Shown here: positions 8,907-17,713 of the stretch, piece by piece | Position numbering within the stretch: position 1 is the stretch's first letter | How the letters are laid out: each line of letters begins with the position of its first letter | Assembly (NCBI GenBank): GCA_947489195.1 | Contig: CANLCT010000008.1 | Span: forward strand, 1 to 64,000 | DNA length: 64,000 nucleotides | Origin: an uncultured Aquimarina sp. | GTDB lineage: Bacteria > Bacteroidota > Bacteroidia > Flavobacteriales > Flavobacteriaceae | Direction: 5' to 3' | The notes under the pieces: model-generated | Told to the model about the DNA's origin: nothing | Database searches by the model: none | Seen by the model: the letters and a program-made list of their open reading frames with translations, nothing else | Position numbers and translations under genes: made by a program

Positions 8907-11189
8907 CTAAAAATTATATTTTAAATTAAATACGATATCTCTCCCTGGATTAGGAACAGTAAAATCTTCGAACGATGTTTTTAATCTTGATAAATGATCT
9001 GTATACTGCTGATCAAATATATTTTTAACGGCAAAACTAAAGTTAAATGCCTTATACGAAGCATTAAAACCAAAATCAACTAAATGATAATCATTATTTT
9101 TAAGTTCATTATCTGCAATTCTATTTTGTTCTAAAAAATTTTGTTGTTGCAAATAAACACTATTTAATTTAAGTTGTTTACCTGCGTTAATAGCATACGA
9201 AATTTTAGTATTAAAATTTACTGGCGGTATAAATGGTAATGGATCATCTCCATTATTATTACCATAGGTTAAAGCCGCACCAGTTTGTAAGCTTAGTTTA
9301 GAAAAAAATGCTGGTACATAATTCAAATTAAACTCTCCACCAAATAATGTGGCATCTTCCTGTAAATAGGCAAAAACGGGTAATTCTCCCGTATCCACGA
9401 TACGTCTTTCTCCAGTAGGACTAATAAAAATATAATCAGAAATACTATTATAAAATGGATTTATCGTAATATCAAGCCCTATAATTTTATAGTTGATTGC
9501 AAAATCAAATTGGGTGGCAGACTCACTATTTAAATTTGGATCTCCTACTTCGATTTGTCCTGTACCACCATGCTCTCCATTAGATAATAATTCTGAAACA
9601 TTAGGCGCTCGATACCCAGAAGCAATATTAAATCGGAAAGTAAAATTACTCGTATCATATTTTGCTCCTAAAGAATAGTTTAATGTATTGTAGGTTTCAT
9701 CAAAATCAGAAAAACTTGTAAATTCATTAATCACCATGCCATCGGCTTTTACATTTTTGCTATCAAAACGTAACCCCGATTGAAACTTTAACTTATCTGT
9801 TACTTTATAATTAATTAATCCAAAAACTCCATTTTCGGCACTTTCCCCATCGGGTATTAAAAACACCGTTCCTCTATTTTCACTGTCTTGAAATAAACCT
9901 TGAGCTCCCAAAGTCACATCAATTTTAGATGTTTTTATCAAATCTGATACTTTTATATTATAATTATATACCTCTAAATATAAATACAAATCTGGATTAT
10001 TTCTTGCTTCATTAAACTCTTGCCTGTCATTAATAGAGTAACCTAAGGTCAAAAATAAATTTGACTTTTTAATTTTAAAATTATTTTCTAAAGCAAAAAC
10101 ATGTTGAGTAACATCTTGAAATGGCAATACAAAATTGTCTGCTTGATTTGCGAAAATCGGATCAATTAAATCTACATCAAAACTGTTTGTAAACACTGGA
10201 TTCCCTTCGGAAGGTACGGGTATACCAAAAAAATTATTCAAGTAACTATATGTTAATCTTCCTTTATAATTTTCCTTAGTTAAACCTAAAGATACTTTGG
10301 CACTTCTTTCTGAAAAACGTGTATTAAACACTCGATTAGCTTCAAAATTAGAATCATTAGGCAACTTATAATCTCCTGCTAACGTATAACCGCCAAAAGC
10401 ATTTATTTTAAAATCACCAAAACCTAGTTTTACTCCTGCTCTATTTTGAGTGCTACGAGTATTAGTAAAATATCCAGATTCTACAACACCTTCTATTTTT
10501 TTCTTTGTAAAATCTTCATCAACAAAATACAATACTCCTCCAATTGCATCGGAACCATAAAGTAACGAAGCTGGCCCTTTGATTACCTCAACACTTTTTA
10601 TTCCATTACTACTCACACCAAGTCCATGCTCTGCACCCCACTGCTGATTTTCGATTCGAGTCCCTTGTGCATAAGTCACCACTCTATTACTTGTCAACCC
10701 TCTAATAACCGGTTTACCAATACTACTCCCTGTACTATTTTGAGATACTCCATTAATATTTGATATACTTTCGGCTAAGGTATTTGAACTTGCTTGGTTG
10801 ATTTCTGATAGTTTCTTTTTTTCTACATTAACTACCAAATCCTTTTGTAATTTGGATCCAGGAACAGATATCACAACTTCATCTAACTGCGCATCAGATT
10901 CCAAATTAACAGTAATATTCGGTGTGTTTTTTTGAATTGTAATTATTCTTGTTTGCGGAATTGCACCTAGGTATGAAAAATAAACTTCAACTTGTCCAAA
11001 GTTTAACCCACTCAACAAAAAACTACCATTCTCTTTAGTAATTGTTCCTTTTAATTGATCTCCCTTTACATAAATTTCTGCACCTAAAATAGGCTGATTA
11101 TTCAAATAAATAGTTCCTGAAATTTCTCCATTTTGTGCCTGCAAACCTATTGTAATTAGACACATCCATATCCATAATTTATTTTGCAT
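8907..11189 (-). CDS. TonB-dependent outer-membrane receptor, probable metal importer
   Basis: A 760-residue receptor. Signal peptide about 1-18 (ending LQAQ), then a carboxypeptidase-regulatory-like beta-sandwich (20-105), a plug domain with GSDAIGGVLYFVD near 212-224, and a beta barrel ending in the aromatic FNLKYNF. It overlaps the 3' end of the dtxR-like gene by 11 bp and is followed 12 bp later by the metal-binding lipoprotein. From this context it most likely carries a metal or metal chelate across the outer membrane for the ABC transporter. Confidence 0.9.
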   Translation of the reverse strand: MQNKLWIWMCLITIGLQAQNGEISGTIYLNNQPILGAEIYVKGDQLKGTITKENGSFLLSGLNFGQVEVYFSYLGAIPQTRIITIQKNTPNITVNLESDAQLDEVVISVPGSKLQKDLVVNVEKKKLSEINQASSNTLAESISNINGVSQNSTGSSIGKPVIRGLTSNRVVTYAQGTRIENQQWGAEHGLGVSSNGIKSVEVIKGPASLLYGSDAIGGVLYFVDEDFTKKKIEGVVESGYFTNTRSTQNRAGVKLGFGDFKINAFGGYTLAGDYKLPNDSNFEANRVFNTRFSERSAKVSLGLTKENYKGRLTYSYLNNFFGIPVPSEGNPVFTNSFDVDLIDPIFANQADNFVLPFQDVTQHVFALENNFKIKKSNLFLTLGYSINDRQEFNEARNNPDLYLYLEVYNYNIKVSDLIKTSKIDVTLGAQGLFQDSENRGTVFLIPDGESAENGVFGLINYKVTDKLKFQSGLRFDSKNVKADGMVINEFTSFSDFDETYNTLNYSLGAKYDTSNFTFRFNIASGYRAPNVSELLSNGEHGGTGQIEVGDPNLNSESATQFDFAINYKIIGLDITINPFYNSISDYIFISPTGERRIVDTGELPVFAYLQEDATLFGGEFNLNYVPAFFSKLSLQTGAALTYGNNNGDDPLPFIPPVNFNTKISYAINAGKQLKLNSVYLQQQNFLEQNRIADNELKNNDYHLVDFGFNASYKAFNFSFAVKNIFDQQYTDHLSRLKTSFEDFTVPNPGRDIVFNLKYNF

Positions 11190-11835
11190 GTATTAATTGT
11201 ATTAAAAAAGTAAATTGTTTATTAAGTACCACAACAGTATCATTTATTTTTACTTGTGTCATTCCCATGCTTTCAAACTGCTTTTCTACCTGAATTTGGG
11301 CTCCATTAGTAATTCCATTGACACTACAGAAATCAAAGAACTCTTTATCACTACTATGCAATCTTGCTATTTTATAATCTCCAACTTCGGCTTCTCCTAA
11401 AGTAATTACATCTTTAACTTTTGGCAACTCTCCTTTTGAGTTTGGAATAGGATCGCCATGCGGGTCATAATCAGGAAAACCTAAATATTCATGAATTTTG
11501 TCAGCTAAAAAGTCTGAAGTTTCATGTTCTAATAATTCAGCTTCTCTATGGATTTCGTGCAATGACAAATCAAGTAATTTAAACAGTAAAGCTTCCCACA
11601 GGCGGTGCTTGCGAATTACTTTTAGCGCCATTGTATTGCCACTTTGGGTCAATTTTAATTCTTGATATTTCTCATAGTCCAACAAGCCTTTTATCGCTAA
11701 TTTTTTAGCCATATCAGTTGCTGCTGCACTAGAAATATTCAATTTTTTGGCAATAGTACTCGGTTTTGTGTTTAAACCATTATGCGCTTTATATTGGTAA
11801 ATTGTTTTTACAAAATTCTCAATAGCTACAGACAT
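11179..11835 (-). CDS. DtxR/MntR-family metal-dependent repressor
   Basis: A 218-residue regulator. A winged helix (residues about 1-65, with the STIAKKLNISSAAATDMAKK recognition region) is followed by the helical metal-binding dimerisation domain with the family residues RKHRLWE (76-81), HREAELLEH (96-104) and DPHGDPIP (125-132), and a C-terminal FeoA/SH3-like domain. Such proteins bind Fe(II) or Mn(II) and repress uptake genes when metal is plentiful. As first gene of the operon it probably represses itself and the transporter, much like TroR in the tro operon. The palindrome at 11855-11870 is a candidate operator. Confidence 0.9.
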   Translation of the reverse strand: MSVAIENFVKTIYQYKAHNGLNTKPSTIAKKLNISSAAATDMAKKLAIKGLLDYEKYQELKLTQSGNTMALKVIRKHRLWEALLFKLLDLSLHEIHREAELLEHETSDFLADKIHEYLGFPDYDPHGDPIPNSKGELPKVKDVITLGEAEVGDYKIARLHSSDKEFFDFCSVNGITNGAQIQVEKQFESMGMTQVKINDTVVVLNKQFTFLIQLIHAK

Positions 11836-11854
11836 AAGTTTGTTGTAATTAATT

Positions 11855-11870
11855 TTTAAGCTTACTTAAA
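11855..11870. promoter_or_regulatory. candidate DtxR-type operator
   Basis: TTTAAG and CTTAAA are separated by 4 bp, 20-35 bp in front of the regulator gene that opens the metal operon. Position suits an operator for the encoded repressor. The sequence is not a textbook DtxR or MntR box, so the assignment is inference. Confidence 0.35.
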
Positions 11871-11932
11871 TTAAAAACAAAGGTACACTAAAATTTTAAT
11901 TACGGACACTTTTATTTAAAATGTAAATACAC

Positions 11933-11963
11933 AAAAAAAACCTTTGCAGAATTTCTGTAAAGG
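11933..11963 (-). terminator. intrinsic terminator of the 12.0-12.4 kb gene
   Basis: On the minus strand a 10-bp stem (CCTTTACAGA with TCTGCAAAGG, one G-U pair) and a 3-nt loop are followed by eight T. It lies about 46 bp after the stop of the small secreted protein gene. Confidence 0.85.
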
Positions 11964-12008
11964 CATTTTATAATAGAATTTAAAATAATGATTAATTAAA
12001 TTTAATTC

Positions 12009-12416
12009 TCAAATTTTTGAAGTTACTTTAACCCCAGTAATTTCTAAATTAGTTACTAGATTATCCCAAACATGCATGGGAGCTTGATACATAGTAAGTC
12101 TATATTTGTAATGACTACTTGGTCTTATTTTTGATTCTGGAAACAATCTTATACTCAAATCTTTTTTTCCTTTATTTCTTCCTTTAAGTTCCAGAATAGC
12201 ATTGCCGACTACTTTATCATATTTATCCACTAATTCAAGATAAATTGTGGCACTTTTTTTAGTGAAATATTCAATTTTAAAATGATCAAATTGTTTGGCT
12301 CTTCTACTAAGAATCATTTCAGGATCGTTATCAAATTTTACATAAGATTTTTTCTTTTGGGCATGTGTAAAATTTAATAATGTAATAAAAAAAATAAAAC
12401 TTAATAAGTGTTTCAT
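12009..12416 (-). CDS. small secreted protein of unknown function (paralogue of the gene at 50603)
   Basis: Start chosen at the second ATG, giving a clean signal peptide (MKHLLSFIFFITLLNFTHAQ) and 135 residues; an ATG 33 bp upstream adds an implausible extension. The mature part is basic and beta-rich, with paired strands around FKIEYFTKK and YKYRLTMYQ. It aligns along its length with the 134-residue protein at 50603-51007 (FKIEY/FEIKY; YRLTMYQAP/YQIDFYLRP; VWDNLVT/TWEEAVT), so the two are distant paralogues. No function is recognised. It is monocistronic with its own terminator. Confidence 0.7.
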   Translation of the reverse strand: MKHLLSFIFFITLLNFTHAQKKKSYVKFDNDPEMILSRRAKQFDHFKIEYFTKKSATIYLELVDKYDKVVGNAILELKGRNKGKKDLSIRLFPESKIRPSSHYKYRLTMYQAPMHVWDNLVTNLEITGVKVTSKI

Positions 12417-12713
12417 TTTAAGCCTGCTTGTAAATGTAAAATAATGCATGGTTTTTTAGTAAGTTTTGTGTTAGTTAGTTACCCAAATATAAACTTCTAA
12501 AAATCAACAACAAAAAAATAAAAACCCACAAGCGTGCATCTAGAGTCATTTTTAACACCTAAAAAACCACAAACAATTGATATACAAACTACTAATCACA
12601 TCGTGTAAAAATTAAAAGATTAAAAAAAAAACATAAACAAACAAAAAAGATCAACTTTAGCTTGTTAATTTTCAATTAATTAAATGTAAATTCATCATTT
12701 TGAATTTAAAAAT

Positions 12714-14252
12714 ATGCTTATAAAAGTTTTTGGAAGCGCTGTATTTGGTGTTTCCGCTACCACAATTACTGTTGAAGTTAATATTGATAAAGGAGTTGGC
12801 TACCATTTAGTAGGGCTGCCCGATAACGCTATTAGAGAAAGTAGCTATCGTATTGCCGCTGCGCTTAAAAATGTAGGCTATAAATTTCCAGGAAAAAAAA
12901 TAACAGTAAACATGGCTCCTGCCGATTTACGAAAAGAAGGAGCTGCTTATGATTTATCATTAGCCATTGGTATTTTAACGGCCAGTGATCAAATTAAAGC
13001 TCCAAATATTAATGAATATATTATTATGGGCGAACTATCATTAGATGGTAGCTTACAACCTATTCGAGGCGTATTACCTATAGCCATAAAAGCCAGGGAA
13101 GAAGGCTTTAAAGGCTTTATTTTACCTAAGCAAAATGCCAAAGAAGCTGGCATTGTAGATAATTTAGATGTTTATGGAGTTGATCACATTAGTGAAGTAA
13201 TTGATTTTTTTGACAAAGAAACTCCTCTTGAACCAATAATTATTGATACTCGTAAAGAATTTGAAATAGCCAATGACAATACTGATTTTGATTTTGCAGA
13301 TGTAAAAGGACAGGAAAGTATTAAACGTTGTATGGAAATCGCAGCTGCTGGAGGTCATAATATTATTTTAGTTGGCCCTCCTGGATCAGGTAAAACGATG
13401 CTTGCTAAAAGATTACCTAGTATTCTTCCACCAATGACTTTACATGAAGCTTTAGAAACTACTAAAATCCATAGTGTTTCTGGTCGTCTGAAAGATGAAA
13501 CCGGCTTGTTATCCCTACGTCCCTTTCGTAGCCCTCACCATACGATTTCGGATGTTGCTTTAGTTGGAGGCGGAAGTTACCCGCAACCTGGAGAAATATC
13601 ATTAGCACACAATGGTGTATTATTTTTAGATGAACTTCCTGAATTTAAACGTACCGTTTTAGAGGTAATGCGGCAACCTTTGGAGGATAGAGAAGTGACC
13701 ATTTCAAGAGCTAAATTTACGATTACTTATCCTTCAAGTTTTATGTTAGTTGCTAGCATGAACCCAAGCCCTGGAGGCTATTTTAATGATCCTGATGCCC
13801 CTGTTACATCATCACCTGCTGAAATGCAACGTTATTTAAGTAAAATATCGGGCCCTTTACTGGATAGAATTGACATACATATTGAAGTTACTCCTGTTCC
13901 TTTTGAAAAATTAAGCGACGAACGAAAAGGCGAACCAAGTAAAACAATTAGACAACGCGTAATTACTGCTCGAAAAATTCAAACCGCTCGTTTTTCAGAC
14001 AGAGAGGATATTCACTATAACGCTCAAATGACCGTGAAACAAATTCGTACTTATTGCGAATTACCTGAATCGGCCAAAACTTTACTCAAAACAGCCATGG
14101 AAAGTTTAAATCTTTCTGCAAGGGCCTATGACCGTATTTTAAAAGTATCCAGAACTATTGCTGATTTAGAAGCCAGTCCTCAAATTTTAGACCATCATAT
14201 TTCTGAAGCTATTCAATACCGAAGTTTGGATAGAGAAGGTTGGTTGGGATAG
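12714..14252 (+). CDS. YifB/ComM family Mg-chelatase-like AAA+ ATPase
   Basis: A 512-residue protein with an N-terminal ChlI/Lon-like fold (about 1-165), an AAA+ core with Walker A GPPGSGKT (221-228), Walker [10 protein letters not shown], and a C-terminal Mg-chelatase helical domain ending in [11 protein letters not shown]. In transformable bacteria ComM is a branch-migration helicase helping integration of donor DNA. The gene is intact, but its last 112 bp are duplicated 2.1 kb downstream at 16372-16483. ComM genes are known insertion sites for resistance islands in Acinetobacter, though by a different route. Confidence 0.93.
   Translation: MLIKVFGSAVFGVSATTITVEVNIDKGVGYHLVGLPDNAIRESSYRIAAALKNVGYKFPGKKITVNMAPADLRKEGAAYDLSLAIGILTASDQIKAPNINEYIIMGELSLDGSLQPIRGVLPIAIKAREEGFKGFILPKQNAKEAGIVDNLDVYGVDHISEVIDFFDKETPLEPIIIDTRKEFEIANDNTDFDFADVKGQESIKRCMEIAAAGGHNIILVGPPGSGKTMLAKRLPSILPPMTLHEALETTKIHSVSGRLKDETGLLSLRPFRSPHHTISDVALVGGGSYPQPGEISLAHNGVLFLDELPEFKRTVLEVMRQPLEDREVTISRAKFTITYPSSFMLVASMNPSPGGYFNDPDAPVTSSPAEMQRYLSKISGPLLDRIDIHIEVTPVPFEKLSDERKGEPSKTIRQRVITARKIQTARFSDREDIHYNAQMTVKQIRTYCELPESAKTLLKTAMESLNLSARAYDRILKVSRTIADLEASPQILDHHISEAIQYRSLDREGWLG
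14141..14252 (+). repeat. direct repeat, proximal copy (3' end of yifB)
   Basis: The last 112 bp of the intact yifB gene, including its TAG stop, are repeated at 16372-16483 with five substitutions and no gap. Three are synonymous (GCT/GCA, GCC/GCT, GAC/GAT), one changes Arg to Gln, and one swaps TAG for TAA. This is the in-frame copy that now ends the gene. Confidence 0.95.
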
Positions 14253-14313
14253 CTTTTTATAAAAAAAAAGGAGAGGTATGTTAGCCTAACTACATAAAAT
14301 TAAAATAGTTATA

Positions 14314-16239
14314 ATGAATCACTTAATTTACACTATAATAAGCTTCAATTTACATAAAGTAATGATTCAAGAAATCATCTTATTATTTTTTATTTCATTT
14401 CAATTTTTATCAGAAAATACCGAGTTTAATATTGCTAATGGGGAGAATAATAATATTATTACTTATAATAATGATGTCGCAAATAACAAAAATGAAGAAA
14501 TCACTATGTTTCCAAACTTTTTGTCTAAAAAAAACAGAGTAAATTCAGATTTAAAAAGCGGCTATCATATAATTCCAAAAGATTTTAATTTTTTCAGTAT
14601 ACCTCCTGGTTATGATAATTCTGTTTGGGAAATAATATATGATTTTAATTTCGATGGAGGTACTTTGATCATACCTGAAAACGTAAAATTGTTTTTTAAT
14701 GGTGGTCGCTTTATCAACGTTACATTAATTGGAGTAAGTACAAGTGTTGAAAGCTCTTTTACATATGAGATTTTTAAAGATGTTGCATTGTCTGGAAAAT
14801 GGTCTGTCAACAAATCTTACCCTGAATGGTTTGGGGCAAAAGTTGATGGAAAAACAAACGATACAGAAAGCATAAATAAAGCTATAAGTATAGTTGATTT
14901 AAGTGGAGGAGGTACAGTGTATTTGATTTCCGAAGGTGTATATAAGGTTTTTCCTATTTCAAATATTGCTATCACTGATACTGAAAATCCTTTTTACTGG
15001 GGATGCTTGGAATTAAAAGACAATATTACACTACAATCTAAAAAAGGTACTAAAATACTTGGTGATAGTAATTTTACAGGGCATATCTATGATCCAATTA
15101 ATAGAAATAAAGCAATTTTCACATTCAAAGGAAATAATTCAAGTTTGCCTCCTCCTACAAGAGATGTAAGTATTTTTGACGTGACTATTGAAGGAGGCTA
15201 TAATGGTATAACAGCTTGTAATGTTGATAATCTTTTAATTGAAAGATTTAAATCTGTAGGAAATTCTTTAGATGGAATATACATAGGCTTTCCTGGTCAA
15301 GATATTCCTAATAACCCAACTAATATTTTTATGAAAAAAATACATATTGATGGGTGTAGAAGAAATGGTATTTCTATACTTAGAGGGAAGTATATATATT
15401 TAGACGGTTTTTTAGCTGAAAATATAAAAGGTCAAGCACCACAAGCAGGGTTTGATATTGAACCCGAAATAGGCGCTTTAGTTGAACATGTATTTTTTAA
15501 AAATATAGAATCGTATAATAATGTAGTAGGTGCAGAGATTATATGCTGGGAATCAGGAAGAAGAAGATGTAAGAATATCTCTATTGAAAATATGAATCTA
15601 TCTGGTAATACTATGGATGATTTTAACATACAGTATGGAAATGAAATTTATATTAAGAATGTAAAAATAAAAGCTTCGGGTACTAGGTATAAAGGTTTTA
15701 GAGTGTACAAAGGCTTTAATATGAAAGTTGATAGCATTAAGGTTTTTAAAGGAGGGGTAAATATTATGTTACAAAACTCTACAGTTAGTAATATTTTGGT
15801 TGAAGATAGTCCTAATTACGGTGTAAAGTTTAGTTATGCTTATGGTCAGTTTAAGCATTTAAATAATAAATATTCTAATTTTATTGTGAAAAACACACAA
15901 AAACAGGCGTATTATATAACTAATGCAGAAAGAACATCATTTGCAAACTTTATGGCTTTTAATTCTAATTTGGCTGGGTTAGATGGAAATATGGCTTCTG
16001 CAATGACTGCTAATAATATTAAAAATTGTCAAATAATAGCTTTAACTGTTGATTCAGACGCAAAAAACAAGCCAGTTTCAGGAGTGTATGTTGCATCAAC
16101 TGCTAGCATTAACAATGTGGCTTCAGGGTGTGTTGTTTCAAATGTTTCAGGTAGACCTTTTAAATTATTTTGGGATACAACAAATTCTTTTAGCAATAAT
16201 AATATAGAAGTACCTTCAGCATGGAAAAGAAAGAAATAA
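14314..16239 (+). CDS. secreted right-handed beta-helix protein (pectate-lyase-superfamily type)
   Basis: A protein of up to 641 residues; the ATG at 14362 (residue 17) is an alternative start, and both give a hydrophobic N-terminus ending near residue 33. After a linker, the PEWFGAKVDGKTNDTESINK stretch (about 169-188) marks the start of a pectate-lyase-3/tail-spike beta-helix, followed by repeated Asn- and Ile-rich rungs to about residue 620. Such proteins bind or cleave polysaccharides, but no catalytic set can be assigned. There is no T9SS C-terminal domain. It is the only gene between the two yifB 3'-end copies, so it looks like acquired cargo. Confidence 0.75.
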   Translation: MNHLIYTIISFNLHKVMIQEIILLFFISFQFLSENTEFNIANGENNNIITYNNDVANNKNEEITMFPNFLSKKNRVNSDLKSGYHIIPKDFNFFSIPPGYDNSVWEIIYDFNFDGGTLIIPENVKLFFNGGRFINVTLIGVSTSVESSFTYEIFKDVALSGKWSVNKSYPEWFGAKVDGKTNDTESINKAISIVDLSGGGTVYLISEGVYKVFPISNIAITDTENPFYWGCLELKDNITLQSKKGTKILGDSNFTGHIYDPINRNKAIFTFKGNNSSLPPPTRDVSIFDVTIEGGYNGITACNVDNLLIERFKSVGNSLDGIYIGFPGQDIPNNPTNIFMKKIHIDGCRRNGISILRGKYIYLDGFLAENIKGQAPQAGFDIEPEIGALVEHVFFKNIESYNNVVGAEIICWESGRRRCKNISIENMNLSGNTMDDFNIQYGNEIYIKNVKIKASGTRYKGFRVYKGFNMKVDSIKVFKGGVNIMLQNSTVSNILVEDSPNYGVKFSYAYGQFKHLNNKYSNFIVKNTQKQAYYITNAERTSFANFMAFNSNLAGLDGNMASAMTANNIKNCQIIALTVDSDAKNKPVSGVYVASTASINNVASGCVVSNVSGRPFKLFWDTTNSFSNNNIEVPSAWKRKK

Positions 16240-16371
16240 TCGCTTATCACTTTATTAATCTACATTTAATTACCTATCATACTTTATTAAGATCTGCTCG
16301 TTCTAATATTTTCTTTGCTTTTTGGATATTGATTTAATATTTTTTTTTGCAATACACTAGTAAAGTTTTAT

Positions 16372-16483
16372 AAAAGTATCCAGAACTATTGCAGATTTAG
16401 AAGCTAGTCCTCAAATTTTAGATCATCATATTTCTGAAGCTATTCAATACCAAAGTTTGGATAGAGAAGGTTGGTTGGGATAA
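16372..16483 (+). repeat. direct repeat, distal copy (orphan 3' end of yifB)
   Basis: 112 bp matching 14141-14252 at 107 positions. It would encode the last 36 residues of YifB (from [10 protein letters not shown] to GWLG) followed by TAA, but has no start or upstream part of the gene. The identity starts and stops sharply. The 132 bp between the beta-helix gene and this copy are AT-rich and hold nothing recognisable. Confidence 0.95.
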
Positions 16484-16529
16484 ATTTTAGACTTTTATTA
16501 AAATCTAATTTAAAAAAACATCAACACAT

Positions 16530-17205
16530 TTAACGGTAGGTGGTAAATAAAACCACTAAATCTTCGCCACTTATGTTTTGAGATCCGTTGGTATATGTTA
16601 TAGCAATTTCAAAACCATTAGATGTAAACTCCGTGACCTCCCCTGTGATAACTCCTAAATTATCTCCATTTTGATTACCGTATCGAATTCCAATAGCATG
16701 GCTGCTTGATGCAAACCGACTAATATCATTAATTGAATTTCCATTAGCCCCTAAATAACTTGTTGTTGATCAATAGTAGTTCCTGCTCCTCTTGCAAATC
16801 ATTCATAGTACCAAATGAATTATTATTATTATTATTATTACCTACTGAATTTTCTGCATTTATATTCAATGTTTCAATATTGGGATGCGCTACAAAACTG
16901 ATCGAAGTTGGAGCAAATGGAATACCTGATATTGAAATGGGCGAAGGAGTAGGTCCTGTAATTTGAAAAACGCCTAAATAAGTATTATTTGATGTTAAAA
17001 TTTCTAACCAGCCAGTATCTGTATACTCGAATAATCTATTAACATCTGTATCATATACCATATTCCCTTCTGTGACACCTGTAATTGCAAGCCTTTCTGC
17101 TGTAGAAGCCATTGGTATCCCCATTAAAGAATTAGCATCTACTTGGGCTACCGTTTAGTGTAATGAAATTATAATTATTGTAAAAAAAAGAAGTGTTTTA
17201 GCCAT
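16530..17205 (-). pseudogene. decayed gene for a flavobacterial exported surface protein
   Basis: Read leftward from ATG 17203-17205, a signal peptide (MAKTLLFFTIIIISLH) runs into TAA at 17155-17157 and continues in frame as TVAQVDANSLMGIPM and a module around ITGVTEGNMVYDTDVNRLF, common in flavobacterial surface proteins. After an (AAT)7 tract encoding Asn near 16820-16840 the frame is lost at about 16760-16790. It resumes in another frame as SYLGANGNSIND and ends GEDLVVLFTTYR with TAA at 16530. One nonsense codon and at least one frameshift make it a pseudogene. It lies beside the distal yifB repeat. Confidence 0.8.
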
Positions 17206-17270
17206 TTAACACTTTATAAAAATCCTATTACAATATACTGAAAATAAGATCATTAAAAACAAAAAAATAC

Positions 17271-17555
17271 TTAAAATGTTCTTTTAATTGGTCCTGTTAA
17301 ATCGTCAATATCCTTTTTAACATCTTCAACAGTTTTGGTAATATCTTTTGTAATTGGATTATTTTGAATATCGATATCCTGAGCACTATCGGTTATTTCG
17401 CGTTTAATTTCATTAGTGGCATCTTTAATTTGACGCATTCCTTTACCTAACCCACGCGCTATTTCAGGAATTTTATCTGCACCAAAAACCATTACTAATA
17501 TAAATACTATAAAAGCTATTTCTGTACCACTAATAAATAAAGGAATATGCATCAT
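17271..17555 (-). CDS. tatA: TatA/E-family twin-arginine translocase subunit
   Basis: A 94-residue protein with one N-terminal membrane helix (about 8-24), the conserved FGADKIPEIARGLGKGMRQI hinge and amphipathic helix, and a charged C-terminus. It forms the pore-like component of the Tat system, which exports folded proteins. A start two nucleotide triplets apart (Met-Met) is ambiguous by one residue. tatC is not nearby. A likely client, the DUF1501 protein with a twin-arginine signal, is encoded at 39.5-41.2 kb. Confidence 0.9.
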   Translation of the reverse strand: MMHIPLFISGTEIAFIVFILVMVFGADKIPEIARGLGKGMRQIKDATNEIKREITDSAQDIDIQNNPITKDITKTVEDVKKDIDDLTGPIKRTF

Positions 17556-17621
17556 ATTGCAAATATACTATAGAGTTTTAAAAAAGCATGAAATATAAAA
17601 GAGAATGTTCATTAAGAACTG

Positions 17622-17655
17622 CGGCGATTTTTTGAGAAAATTCAAAAAATCGCCG
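17622..17655. other. perfect GC-rich hairpin between tatA and the M1 peptidase gene
   Basis: Two perfect 14-bp arms (CGGCGATTTTTTGA and its complement) flank a 6-nt loop, 59-92 bp after the stop of the leftward peptidase gene. Neither side is followed by a T run, so it is not a standard intrinsic terminator. It could protect the 3' end of the mRNA or stop transcription with a factor. Confidence 0.6.
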
Positions 17656-17713
17656 ACAAAACACTTTTTAATTTTTTATTATAAATTATCCTAAATCATT
17701 AATAACAAATAAC

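Noticed and set aside
14253..16371. Insertion sequence between the yifB copies
   Set aside because: No transposase or integrase frame, no terminal inverted repeats and no short target duplication; only a beta-helix gene is present.
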